A stretch of DNA of 64,000 nt from the NCBI RefSeq assembly GCF_013127955.1, contig NZ_CP053435.1:4898001-4962000 (forward strand), read 5' to 3'. This DNA is from Spirosoma taeanense (GTDB lineage Bacteria; Bacteroidota; Bacteroidia; Cytophagales; Spirosomataceae). Shown here one piece after another: positions 45,380 to 53,217 of the stretch (positions are counted from its first letter, which is position 1; each line of letters opens with the position of its first letter). The notes beneath the pieces are model-generated. The model was not told where the DNA came from. It did not search any database and worked only from the letters and a program-made list of their open reading frames with translations. Position numbers and translations under genes: made by a program.

Positions 45380-46486
45380 TCACTCCAAAAGCAAAATAAG
45401 CTCAGTAGATAATAAACGAGCAGGTCTATTTAAATTATTCCCGCCTAAAGTGCTAAACCGTCCTTTCACTAACTCTTTCTTAACGTTAAAATACTTTCTC
45501 GCAATTTCCTTTATACCAAGACCACTTAATCCATTACTAGTACCTTCCGCAGGATATGTTATAATTGCTTTTGCTTTTCGCTCAGATATTGTCGCAAAAA
45601 TATTTTCAATTGCATCACTAGATTTACTTCTTAAACTGAAATCCGATTTAGGCCTATGAGATGGAGATGGGTACCTACCTGTACCGCTAACCTCAATTGG
45701 CTCATTTCTAGCCACTGACTCCAAAACATGATAAAATCTACTATAATGAACACCAGAATAAGGTGGATCTAAAAAAACAAGATCATTCTCTTCTAAATTT
45801 TTTAACAAATGATTTGCGTCTGTTATCGAGGCTTCTCCAACCTGCTTTGCGTGAATAAGAGATAATTTATTAATAGCCCTTTCTGTATAAATTATTGGAT
45901 CTCTTCTCCAAGCCTCCATTATAGCTTTTAACCCTTTATTTCTGGGTTTAAATGGTTGAGCAGTGTGACCAGGTGCGGCAACACATTGCGAAGTTGCTTC
46001 TATTATGGCAGACAACATTATTGATTTTAGATCTTCATCATCTGGTAGATTATTAAGTAACATATCAATCATGATTGCTTGGTTATAACTAAGATAATAT
46101 CCTCCGTAAGCTCTAGTGATATTAAAAGGACTATTAATACTTAATTTAATATTGTAATCTACGCACTCAACGGATTGTGTTAAATGAGTTTTATTATACA
46201 AATAAAAATAATTTTTCTTCGCTTCACTTATACACAAAGTTATTTTTCTGTGCTGCACTTGGCTTAGAGGTGCTGTTCTCAACAAAACAGAATTTGCTAA
46301 GTCAACAGAATATTTTTGCAAATCGCCCGCGAATACTGTTTTAGAGGTTTTTTGAGCAATGAACCATGTAACGGCAGCGGATCCGCAGAAGGGATCAAAA
46401 ACTCTGTTAGCAGTTTCAGCTTGACTTAATAATAAAGCCCCCAAGCCATTTTTTAACATAGTTGTTTTAGACCCCATGTACTTCAT
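45380..46486 (-). CDS. D12-class N6-adenine DNA methyltransferase
   Basis: 368 residues from ATG 46486. Methyltransferase motifs appear in D12 (Dam/MboI-type) order: MKYMGSKTTML at the start, SAM-binding FDPFCGSAAVT (residues 30-40), catalytic DPPY in VFLDPPYSGVHYS (near 240), and a C-terminal domain ending in RPARLLSTELILLLE. It would methylate adenine N6 at a sequence I cannot predict. It overlaps the upstream gene by ATGA, so the two are translationally coupled. AT-rich with frequent AGA and ATA codons, unlike the flanking core genes. No restriction endonuclease gene is recognisable. Confidence 0.82.
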   Translation of the reverse strand: MKYMGSKTTMLKNGLGALLLSQAETANRVFDPFCGSAAVTWFIAQKTSKTVFAGDLQKYSVDLANSVLLRTAPLSQVQHRKITLCISEAKKNYFYLYNKTHLTQSVECVDYNIKLSINSPFNITRAYGGYYLSYNQAIMIDMLLNNLPDDEDLKSIMLSAIIEATSQCVAAPGHTAQPFKPRNKGLKAIMEAWRRDPIIYTERAINKLSLIHAKQVGEASITDANHLLKNLEENDLVFLDPPYSGVHYSRFYHVLESVARNEPIEVSGTGRYPSPSHRPKSDFSLRSKSSDAIENIFATISERKAKAIITYPAEGTSNGLSGLGIKEIARKYFNVKKELVKGRFSTLGGNNLNRPARLLSTELILLLE

Positions 46487-47805
46487 ATACCTATCCCCCA
46501 AAAGCAAGTGCGCTGAAATTGCTTGATTGTATTTATATCATTTGAAAAATTGAAAAAATTATCTTTTATACAACTAGGGTCAATCATATTATCTTTTAAA
46601 CTGTCTATAGAGTCCCTAACATCGCTAAAAAGATCCTGTGTCTCTAACCCCGAATTTGTAGAATTTGTTATACCAAAGCCAAAAGCTAAATTCTCCCACC
46701 AGAACCTTAAGTCGTCGCTAGAAACATAACATTGATCAAATGTATTATTAACGCTTCCAGATGACATCCTTAATAGTAATATAGCTCTACATATCATAGG
46801 AATTGGATCAGCGATAATAATGTCATTGTTTTTACGAGCTTTCTTCGCTTGCTTTATTATAAAATGATCTTGTGAATCCGTTTTCCTAATCATAAAATCT
46901 AGTAAACTATTATTACCAGCTTCGCCTATGTTATCTATAGTCCTTTGTACAAATTTTTTGTAGCTAGGAGAATTTGATTTTTTCCCAGTTGTCATTACAA
47001 AAAGTTTTTCAAAAGCTATTCTCACTAAATGCTTATCTAATTCTAAAAATCTAATTGAAGACGTAGGTTCAAGCCCGGACCATATTTCAAAAATGCTGTT
47101 TATGACTTCGTTGTTATTCGGTTGCTTATAGTCAAAGTGAGGCCTGTAGCTCATTTCATTACGTAATTTTTGATCTTCTTTAAGCTTAAGATCTAAGCTC
47201 CAGTTAACAAACCAATCATTAACTATTGATGATACATATGCAGAGCTTGAACTTGTCCCAGTAGAGTCTACAAGTGTTTGTAAATTTGTAGCATTTATCT
47301 TTATGTATTGAAATATTGACCTTTTTTTTGCAGCTAATTTTGCCCATTCATCAATTAATTCCTTAGCAACCATGTGAGTACTGTTATTAAGAGAGTTGGG
47401 TATTTCTCGACTATCAAAATATATATGGCTCTTGTTGAATATACCTATTCCCTCGCATGCCATTAAAGACATTACTGCTCTCAATTCAGCATAATAAACA
47501 AAATGAATACAGCTAGGTATGTCGCCGTTCAATAACGATTCTACTCCTCTGGTTAAAAAATTCCAACCATCAAAGCAGTGAGTGAATGTAGATGCAGCTA
47601 TGTATTCACTTAAATGAACCTTTTCACTTAGTAAACCCTTATCTATTTTTGTTGTAGCGTCGTTTTTGTAATAATTTTTTGGCCCTAATAATCTATGTTT
47701 AGAAAACTGAAATTTTTTCAATCTCTTTAAAGCCTTTACAATAATTTTATTTGAAGAATCCTTTACAGCGTCGGATGGTCTAAAAGGTGCTCTACTTGTC
47801 GGCAT
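46483..47805 (-). CDS. Unknown protein of DNA-modification operon
   Basis: 440 residues from ATG 47805, taken because it overlaps the rebuilt end of the DGQHR gene by 14 nt. A frame to 47871 extends into that gene. No known domain is recognised. Recognisable stretches are NFLTRGVESLLNGDIPSCIH, FVYYAELRAVMSLMACEGIG and STHMVAKELIDEWAKLAAKK, a mostly helical pattern with scattered His. The YYAELRAVMSLMACEG piece could be a helix pair of a nuclease-like or toxin-like HEPN-type bundle, but no signature residue settles this. Context suggests an effector or specificity partner of the methyltransferase. Confidence 0.6.
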   Translation of the reverse strand: MPTSRAPFRPSDAVKDSSNKIIVKALKRLKKFQFSKHRLLGPKNYYKNDATTKIDKGLLSEKVHLSEYIAASTFTHCFDGWNFLTRGVESLLNGDIPSCIHFVYYAELRAVMSLMACEGIGIFNKSHIYFDSREIPNSLNNSTHMVAKELIDEWAKLAAKKRSIFQYIKINATNLQTLVDSTGTSSSSAYVSSIVNDWFVNWSLDLKLKEDQKLRNEMSYRPHFDYKQPNNNEVINSIFEIWSGLEPTSSIRFLELDKHLVRIAFEKLFVMTTGKKSNSPSYKKFVQRTIDNIGEAGNNSLLDFMIRKTDSQDHFIIKQAKKARKNNDIIIADPIPMICRAILLLRMSSGSVNNTFDQCYVSSDDLRFWWENLAFGFGITNSTNSGLETQDLFSDVRDSIDSLKDNMIDPSCIKDNFFNFSNDINTIKQFQRTCFWGIGI

Positions 47806-47897
47806 ATAGATAATTAGTAATCTTTTGTGCAGTTGACGATACTTCTGTGTTAGTAGAACTGTGCAAAACATTCAGGAGTTGCGTTCTAAGCTCTTTA
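47792..47897 (-). pseudogene. 3'-terminal fragment of DGQHR gene
   Basis: The frame reads KELRTQLLNVLHSSTNTEVS down to LYADK and the TAG at 47792-47794. It is cut off from the rest by the IS5-family element at 47898. Joined through the TTA duplication to the 48759-48868 piece, it continues the DGQHR frame without a stop. It overlaps the next gene's ATG, as expected of an intact operon end. Confidence 0.8.
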
Positions 47898-48758
47898 GAA
47901 GCTGTTTGGGAATTGTTAAAGGCTGAGCGTCGAGTCATTTTTGTATCGACCAAGATGCAAAGCAATGACCAAACAGTGGAAGCCACTGACCGACGCCCAG
48001 TGGGATGCAATTTCTCCTTTTTTACCACTTGATCGTCAGCGGACTCATGATTTGCGACAGATTGTTAACAGTATTTTGTGGCTGCTACGCACAGGATGCC
48101 AATGGCGCAATCTGCCTACCGAGTGGCCTAATTGGCAAACCGTCTATTACTATTTTAGACGTTGGAAACAGGATGGTACTTTTGGTCGAATCAATCTGGC
48201 CTTAAATCAACTTGACCGTAAGCGGGTCGGTAAAGAAGCATATCCATCTGCAGTATGTATTGATTCACAAAGTGTTAAGTTGGCTCCGATGATTTGGGAG
48301 AACCGAGGTCTCGACGCGAATAAACGAGTGAATGGCCGAAAAAGGCAACTCATCGTTGACACCCAAGGGCGTCTATGGCTAGCAGATGTCCATTCTGCTA
48401 ATCAAGCGGATGGCCCTTCAGCCGTATCGATGGTCAGTGACTTACTATGGCTAGTTGGAGAGCGTTTGGAGAAAGTCTACGGTGATCAATCTTATAATGG
48501 CGTCTTCGCTCAAGAGTTGGCTAGATGGAGCCTTGATTTTGAAAAAGCGTCTCGTCCTGAATCAACTCTGGGCTTTGTACCCGTAGCCAAACGGTGGGTA
48601 GTGGAACGGACCATTGCTTGGACGAATCACTTTCGAAGGATTGTCAAAGATTATGAATACACGATATCATCTTCGGTTTGCTGGCTGTACTTAGCCAACA
48701 TTCAGATTATATTGCAACGGATCATTTGAATGGCAAAAGATAATTCCCAAACACATTC
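47898..48758 (+). mobile_element. IS5-family (IS427-like) insertion sequence
   Basis: 861 bp. The terminal inverted repeats, GAAGCTGTTTGGGAATT at the left and GAATGTGTTTGGGAATT at the right (read inward), differ at two positions. TTA flanks both sides (47895-47897 and 48759-48761), a 3-bp target duplication as expected for the IS427 group. Ends and transposase are intact, so the insertion is recent. Confidence 0.9.
47965..48729 (+). CDS. IS5-family transposase
   Basis: 254 residues from ATG 47965; the frame also opens at a TTG at 47941. N-terminal LTDAQWDAISPFLPL is the DUF4096-type domain of IS427 transposases. DDE residues fall in CIDSQSVKLAP, VDTQGRLWLAD / VYGDQSYNG and VVERTIAWTNHFRRI. 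The coding frame is uninterrupted. Inserted in the 3' part of the DGQHR gene. Confidence 0.93.
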   Translation: MTKQWKPLTDAQWDAISPFLPLDRQRTHDLRQIVNSILWLLRTGCQWRNLPTEWPNWQTVYYYFRRWKQDGTFGRINLALNQLDRKRVGKEAYPSAVCIDSQSVKLAPMIWENRGLDANKRVNGRKRQLIVDTQGRLWLADVHSANQADGPSAVSMVSDLLWLVGERLEKVYGDQSYNGVFAQELARWSLDFEKASRPESTLGFVPVAKRWVVERTIAWTNHFRRIVKDYEYTISSSVCWLYLANIQIILQRII

Positions 48759-48868
48759 TTATAGCCACTACTTCCTTTAAAAATCATTTGAGACCTTCTT
48801 TGATTTTCATTCAAACCTGGAGCTGATGAAGTTCTCCAATCAAAAGTAACTAGAGTATTACAAACATC
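48759..48868 (-). pseudogene. Middle fragment of DGQHR gene between two ISs
   Basis: Read on the minus strand it gives NTLVTFDWRTSSAPGLNENQ, then RRSQMIFKGSSGY in the frame of the upstream DGQHR part after removal of IS1, and on into the 47792 fragment after removal of IS5. It contains no stop. Its ends are the CAAACATC and TTA duplications. Confidence 0.8.
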
Positions 48869-48891
48869 GGTCGTGGCTGAATTGCGTTGAA

Positions 48892-49173
48892 ATGGTATCT
48901 TTGTTGATGGTCTTAGAAGCGGTTATTTGCAAACATTGCGGTCAAACTCAACAAGTCAAACGCTATGGCTCTACTCGGGCTGGCACTCAACGCTACCGAT
49001 GCTACGACTGCGGTCGAACATTTGTGCAGATTTATACCCACAAAGCCCGTGATCCATTGGTTAAAGAGCAAATTACCCAAATGGTGCTGAATGGATCGGG
49101 CGTGCGCGATACGGCTCGTGTCCTGGGTGTTAACCGCAATACAGTTAGCAACCAATTTAAAAAAAAGCAGTGA
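48892..49173 (+). CDS. insA: IS1 InsA-like protein (DNA-binding part)
   Basis: 93 residues. The N-terminal zinc finger CKHCGQTQQVKRYGSTR ... CYDCGRTF and a helix-turn-helix (GSGVRDTARVLGVNRNTVS) are classic InsA. The frame ends in NQFKKKQ right after an A8 run, where the InsB' frame takes over. It binds IS1 ends and by itself represses transposition. Confidence 0.9.
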   Translation: MVSLLMVLEAVICKHCGQTQQVKRYGSTRAGTQRYRCYDCGRTFVQIYTHKARDPLVKEQITQMVLNGSGVRDTARVLGVNRNTVSNQFKKKQ

Positions 49174-49624
49174 GGTTGTTTATGTCAATCCTGTTTATGT
49201 CAATAAAGGCTTGAAAATCACGCTTAAAGTTGACGAAATGTGGGCTTACGTACGTAATAAGAAGCAGCCGCGCTGGCTATGGTGGGTAGAGGATGCCGTG
49301 ACCGGCGAGGTGGTTGCTTTTGTTTTTGGTCGTCGTACTCACCAAACCTTCCGTCACTTACTAGCTCTATTAGAGCAAGCTAGAATTCAGGTAATTAGGT
49401 GGATAACAGACTGCTGGTGGGCATACTTTGATTGTTTGGATCAAAGACTGCGTTTGGAAAGCAAAGCTTTATTGCAGAGTCTTGAACGAAAGCATCTTAC
49501 TCTTCGGACCCGGCTAAAACGCCTGGCCCGCCGAACGATCTGCTTTTCCAAGTCAGTTACTATACATGATACGATAATCGGTCTATTCATCAACCAATTT
49601 TTCTTTGCCGATAAACGCAATTAA
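49091..49624 (+). CDS. insB: IS1 InsB'-like transposase catalytic part
   Basis: An open frame to 49624. The meaningful part begins near 49160 (SSEVVYVNPVYV) and carries KVDEMWAYVRNKKQPRWLWW, VFGRRTHQTFRHLLALL, ITDCWWAYFD and LARRTICFSKSVTIHDTIIG, the IS1 transposase core. It lies one base forward of InsA (+1, equivalent to -2) across an A8 run, not in the -1 frame used by E. coli IS1. Slippage in the poly-A run could fuse the two. Otherwise this copy is frameshifted. Confidence 0.82.
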   Translation: MDRACAIRLVSWVLTAIQLATNLKKSSEVVYVNPVYVNKGLKITLKVDEMWAYVRNKKQPRWLWWVEDAVTGEVVAFVFGRRTHQTFRHLLALLEQARIQVIRWITDCWWAYFDCLDQRLRLESKALLQSLERKHLTLRTRLKRLARRTICFSKSVTIHDTIIGLFINQFFFADKRN

Positions 49625-50976
49625 GCCACTACCCAAACATCATATAATATGTTGTAAACTTTGTGCTTATTTAAATCCCTCAAACATTGTTGTATTTCTT
49701 TCGTTCCTATTACACCTTCTTTAATTTCATCTTCAGATGTCCATTCTACATTTCGAAGGTTTATTGATTCACTAAGTAAATAGCAAATATCATTTATTAC
49801 GTGTAAAAAACCTCTTACCCCCTGATCAGTACTTATTAAACTATATTTGCTAAAGAAAGCTAGATCTGATTTATCGTCTTTATCTTTGAATATTTCTACT
49901 TGTTTCTTTTCATTTCTTAGAGCCAATGCCCAACCATGCTGGCATTCACTTACACGCTCGTACATTATCTTCCAAGAAAAAATTATAAACGCAGCTTGTT
50001 GAGTTCTATTCCAGTTTAATGGTAGATGATATTGGTCATTAAGTATTGAGCCAAATAATCCCCCTAGACCTTTAGTGACTGATGTCTTGATAAAGCTTGC
50101 TATTAAATTTCTTATGAATGCTGCTTGAGTAATATTAGCTAGGCTATTACTATCACCAAGCATATTTATTTTATTCTTCCAAGGACTCTCAGTGTTTGAC
50201 CATAAAATTTCAACGATCTCTTGCGCTCGAGTTTCTTTATATATATTTGCTGTATCTGGCGAGCCCTCTAGCCATTCTTGTACTCTTAGAATTGGATATA
50301 AATCATATGCCAGACTTCTGTTGATTTTTTTAGGTTTTACGTTTATTGTATAAAAAAGATATGCTTGCCAAGTGATATCAAGGTCGATAAAAGCCACTAC
50401 AGGTAGCTCATAATTTTCAGTCAATGAATCATCTTTATCAAAAGCCCAAAGCCTATGTTGCCCATCAATTATTTCAATGGGAGGTATATGAGGAATCCAA
50501 GCTTCATTACTAACATTATCTGGTAATTTTAGCCAGTTACCTGAAGCATCTTTCTCTATTGTAATTAAATCATGCTCATTAATTTCTTCTTTACCTCTAC
50601 GAGTACCTTTGGTTAATATGTTTGCAACAATGACTGTTGGTAGCCATCCAGGCATCTGTAAACTTTTCAATTTATCAGGAATAGAATTGGTAGAAGCCAT
50701 CTCAGATAGAGGATAACCCCTGTGTATATATTTTTTGATCTCTGTAGATCTAGCAGGATCATGTTTTCTCTGAATTCCAATCTCTATATCGCGCTGTTCA
50801 TCGGCCTTCCTCGGGTACACCTTAGATAACTTTTTTAGTAATCCTGCATTGATCGAAAAAATAAAAAATTTATGCTGTGGTTGTTTTCTGCCTCTTTCAG
50901 AGTCAAAAGCAACTGTATCCCAATATTTTAACCATTGGTCTACCTCTATAATAGGTATGCGTTTAGTTGTATTCAT
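49621..50976 (-). CDS. DGQHR-domain protein, C-terminally truncated by IS1
   Basis: 451 codons as it stands, of which 447 are original; the final WVVA and stop come from the IS1 end. The signature PPIEIIDGQHRLWAFDKDD (DGQHR at residues 171-175) places it with DndB/DbpB-like and ParB/sulfiredoxin-fold proteins associated with DNA modification. SINAGLLKKLSKVYPRKADE and YTINVKPKKINRSLAYDL are family-like segments. Joining through both target duplications restores 68 more codons, giving 515 residues. It was the first gene of a three-gene operon with the unknown protein and the methyltransferase. Confidence 0.8.
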   Translation of the reverse strand: MNTTKRIPIIEVDQWLKYWDTVAFDSERGRKQPQHKFFIFSINAGLLKKLSKVYPRKADEQRDIEIGIQRKHDPARSTEIKKYIHRGYPLSEMASTNSIPDKLKSLQMPGWLPTVIVANILTKGTRRGKEEINEHDLITIEKDASGNWLKLPDNVSNEAWIPHIPPIEIIDGQHRLWAFDKDDSLTENYELPVVAFIDLDITWQAYLFYTINVKPKKINRSLAYDLYPILRVQEWLEGSPDTANIYKETRAQEIVEILWSNTESPWKNKINMLGDSNSLANITQAAFIRNLIASFIKTSVTKGLGGLFGSILNDQYHLPLNWNRTQQAAFIIFSWKIMYERVSECQHGWALALRNEKKQVEIFKDKDDKSDLAFFSKYSLISTDQGVRGFLHVINDICYLLSESINLRNVEWTSEDEIKEGVIGTKEIQQCLRDLNKHKVYNILYDVWVVA

Positions 50977-51234
50977 TATGGTTTGAACTATAGTTGAACT
51001 GCACTCTATGTACAGGAAACACTAATTTTAATTACTATTTCCTTGTGATGGCAAGATACGCATTTGTTCTTAATATAAACTTCCAATGTCTCTATCGGCA
51101 TAGTTTATCTTTTACTCAATAGATTAAAGAAAAAATTTCTTCACCTAAGTTGAGCAAGTCCTTCCTTACGGCTACAAATTTATGTAGTGCATAACACTTC
51201 ATCTTTGTCAATGCTTTCTTTTTTCGTGTTTGTG

Positions 51235-51255
51235 TGTCATACACTATGTATGACA
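51235..51255. promoter_or_regulatory. Palindrome upstream of DGQHR operon, possible operator
   Basis: TGTCATAC and GTATGACA arms (51235-51242, 51248-51255) around ACTAT. It lies about 260 nt upstream of the operon's first ATG in otherwise featureless AT-rich sequence (50977-51375). It could be a regulator site or a small hairpin. Confidence 0.3.
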
Positions 51256-51375
51256 GAAAGTACTTTAAGCCCTACACCTAACGAAAAACCTATTAAAATT
51301 AAGTATACAATAGTATCAATAAAGAAATAAGCATCTTCATGGGTCTTATATCTGTTGTACAATGTGGTAAAAAAT

Positions 51376-51443
51376 TAATCAATACGATATAAGCCTAAAG
51401 GACTTTTGATCAAAAGTCCTTTAGGCTTATATCGTATTGATTA
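51376..51443. terminator. 68-nt perfect palindrome at island right edge
   Basis: Two 34-nt arms meet at TGATCA with no mismatch. It lies just past the uxaC remnant stop and would end the minus-strand uxa transcript. Its arms are far longer than ordinary terminators, so a cruciform or recombination role is also possible. Confidence 0.6.
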
Positions 51444-51454
51444 CCAGAATGGTA

Positions 51455-51556
51455 TTACCCTTGCACGTCATCTGGCGTAAGCTTAGTGCCTAAGTACTCG
51501 TGATAGAGCCAGCGAACGACTTGGGTGCGGAGCAGAAGGTCGTCGGTTAGAAACAC
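51455..51556 (-). pseudogene. uxaC: Remnant of uronate isomerase gene (uxaC 5' end)
   Basis: A 33-codon frame starting with GTG 2 nt after the uxaA stop: MFLTDDLLLRTQVVRWLYHE, then Y. It aligns with the start of E. coli UxaC ([20 protein letters not shown]) at about half the positions. After HEY the match stops; the expected DYHCHL metal motif is missing and a stop follows 10 codons later. The rest of the gene is absent, replaced by the island. Confidence 0.5.
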
Positions 51557-51558
51557 AA

Positions 51559-52791
51559 TTAAAGGGATACGCCCCGTTTCCAGGGGATGAAATCGTTTTG
51601 GCCGTGGCGCACAGCCGCTACCTCGGCTTCACCACTCGCTACGGCGATAACGTAATCGAGCAGTCGGTCAGCGACCTGATCGAGCGTTTCGGTGCCGTCT
51701 ATGATCGTTCCGGTGTTGATGTCGATAATATCGGGCATCCGATTGGCTAAGGCCGTATTGCTCGACAGTTTCACCACCGGTGCAATGGGATTGCCTGTCG
51801 GTGTCCCTAATCCGGTCGTGAATAGCACCACCGTGGCACCCGAGGCTACCTCGGCCGTCGTGGACTCTACGTCGTTGCCGGGCGTGCAGAGCAGGCTCAG
51901 ACCGGGTCGGGTGACGGGCTCGGGATAATCGAGCACATCCACAATGGGCGACGACCCTCCTTTTTTAGCGGCTCCCGCCGATTTCATAGCATCGGTAATG
52001 AGGCCGTCCTTGATGTTGCCCGGCGAAGGGTTCATATCGAAGCCGGAACCCGCTTCACGAGCCCGTTGCGCGTAAATGTCCATTAACTGCCGGAATCGGC
52101 TGGCTGTAGCCCGGTCGACGCAGCGGTCGCTCAGTTCCTGCTCTACTCCGCAGAGTTCGGGAAATTCGGAGAGGATAACTGTACCGCCCAGGCCTACCAG
52201 CCGGTCCGATACCTGCCCCAGTACGGGGTTAGCCGAGATGCCTGAAAAACCATCGGAGCCGCCACATTCCAGACCAACAGTTAGTTTACTGAGCGGGGCT
52301 GGCTGCCGGTTGCAGGCGTTGGCCTGGATCAGCCCGGCCATCGTTTGCCGCATGGCCTGATCGAGCAGGGATTCTTCCGTACCAATTTGCTGCTGTTCCA
52401 AAATGTACAGGGGACGGGCAAAGCCGGGCGACCGCTTTTGAATCTCATCCTGCAACAGAGCGATCTGGGCATTCTGGCAACCTAAACTCAACACCGTAGC
52501 TCCGGCCACATTGGGGTGCGTAATGTAGCCCGCCAGTAAACCACACAGCGCCTGCGCGTCCTGGCGCGTACCGCCACAGCCGCCGTCATGCGTCAGGAAC
52601 TTCACCCCGTCTACGTTCGGAAAGAGTCGGTTGCGAGCCGCTCCTAGTCCGGTTACAGTACTGGCAAAAGAAGCCGTCAAGAGTTCATCCGGACTGCGAC
52701 CAGTTTCTACCAGCGCGGCCAATTGCCGGGCATGCTGCACGTAGGAATCGACCCGGCCGTAGCCAAGCGCATCAGTCAGGGCCGCTTCCAA
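51559..52791 (-). CDS. uxaA: Altronate dehydratase, C-terminal catalytic part (split by nonsense codon)
   Basis: A 410-codon frame matching the GD_AH_C catalytic domain: [70 protein letters not shown] and [20 protein letters not shown]. Its cysteines would hold the iron-sulfur centre. It is in the same frame as the 140-codon piece upstream, separated only by a TAG at 52795-52797 between NRNI and VLEAAL. The first codon, TTG, is therefore an internal Leu and not a natural start. Confidence 0.85.
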   Translation of the reverse strand: MEAALTDALGYGRVDSYVQHARQLAALVETGRSPDELLTASFASTVTGLGAARNRLFPNVDGVKFLTHDGGCGGTRQDAQALCGLLAGYITHPNVAGATVLSLGCQNAQIALLQDEIQKRSPGFARPLYILEQQQIGTEESLLDQAMRQTMAGLIQANACNRQPAPLSKLTVGLECGGSDGFSGISANPVLGQVSDRLVGLGGTVILSEFPELCGVEQELSDRCVDRATASRFRQLMDIYAQRAREAGSGFDMNPSPGNIKDGLITDAMKSAGAAKKGGSSPIVDVLDYPEPVTRPGLSLLCTPGNDVESTTAEVASGATVVLFTTGLGTPTGNPIAPVVKLSSNTALANRMPDIIDINTGTIIDGTETLDQVADRLLDYVIAVASGEAEVAAVRHGQNDFIPWKRGVSL

Positions 52792-52794
52792 TAC

Positions 52795-53217
52795 CTAAAT
52801 GTTGCGGTTTTCGCAGAAAACAAGCGGAATCACTAACCAGTAATTCGCCGTACCAACGCGCCCGTCCTCGCGATGATAGCCCTGAAAGGTGCGGTGCCGC
52901 CATTGGTCCAGAGCAGGGGGTGCCCACGTATAGGTAGCATCAGACAGACGGTAGTCGCTGGTAGCGTGCTTCACGTTAAATGTCGTTAGTCGGCTACCCG
53001 CCGGGATGGGCTGTTTGGCGTGGCCTACCAGCACACCGTACATCGTAATGGGATCGCCAGGTGCCAGGTTACGTAAACTCAGTTTATGTTTGGCCGGAAT
53101 AACCTCTGTGGTTAGCAGGGTTGTAGAACCTGATGCGATCAGTTCCTCAGCGGGCAAATCAGTTAAGGCTACTAATACAGAGTCATCAGGATGCAGATGC
53201 AGAACGGAGCGGGTCAT
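52795..53217 (-). CDS. uxaA: Altronate dehydratase, N-terminal SAF-domain part (split by nonsense codon)
   Basis: A 140-codon frame with the SAF domain and the start of the catalytic domain (FQGYHREDGRVGTANYWLVI), ending at NRNI followed by TAG. The catalytic-domain opening belongs with the next frame, so this is one gene of about 553 codons with a single stop, probably from CAG. UxaA dehydrates D-altronate to 2-keto-3-deoxygluconate. Its ATG overlaps the uxaB stop as ATGA. Confidence 0.85.
   Translation of the reverse strand: MTRSVLHLHPDDSVLVALTDLPAEELIASGSTTLLTTEVIPAKHKLSLRNLAPGDPITMYGVLVGHAKQPIPAGSRLTTFNVKHATSDYRLSDATYTWAPPALDQWRHRTFQGYHREDGRVGTANYWLVIPLVFCENRNI

Larger units (their letters stand above)
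48869..49633 (+). mobile_element. IS1-family insertion sequence
   Basis: 765 bp, close to the 768 bp of IS1. Terminal inverted repeats of 20 bp with 18 matches: GGTCGTGGCTGAATTGCGTT (48869-48888) and its counterpart at 49614-49633. Direct duplication CAAACATC at 48861-48868 and 49634-49641, the 8-bp length expected of IS1. The insertion cut the 3' end of the DGQHR gene, and its right end supplies the gene's present last four codons and stop. Confidence 0.93.

Noticed and set aside
45219-45659. 146-codon plus-strand frame beside prfA
   Set aside because: It lies largely antisense to the methyltransferase 3' end, has low-complexity AT-driven composition and no family-like segment.
47792-48028. 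78-codon minus-strand frame starting inside the IS5 element
   Set aside because: Its first part is antisense to the transposase. Only the part from 47897 down is real, as the tail of the DGQHR gene.
45380-51443. Island as an integrated phage or conjugative element
   Set aside because: No integrase, relaxase, phage structural gene or tRNA-linked att repeat is visible, and no direct repeat was found at the two edges.
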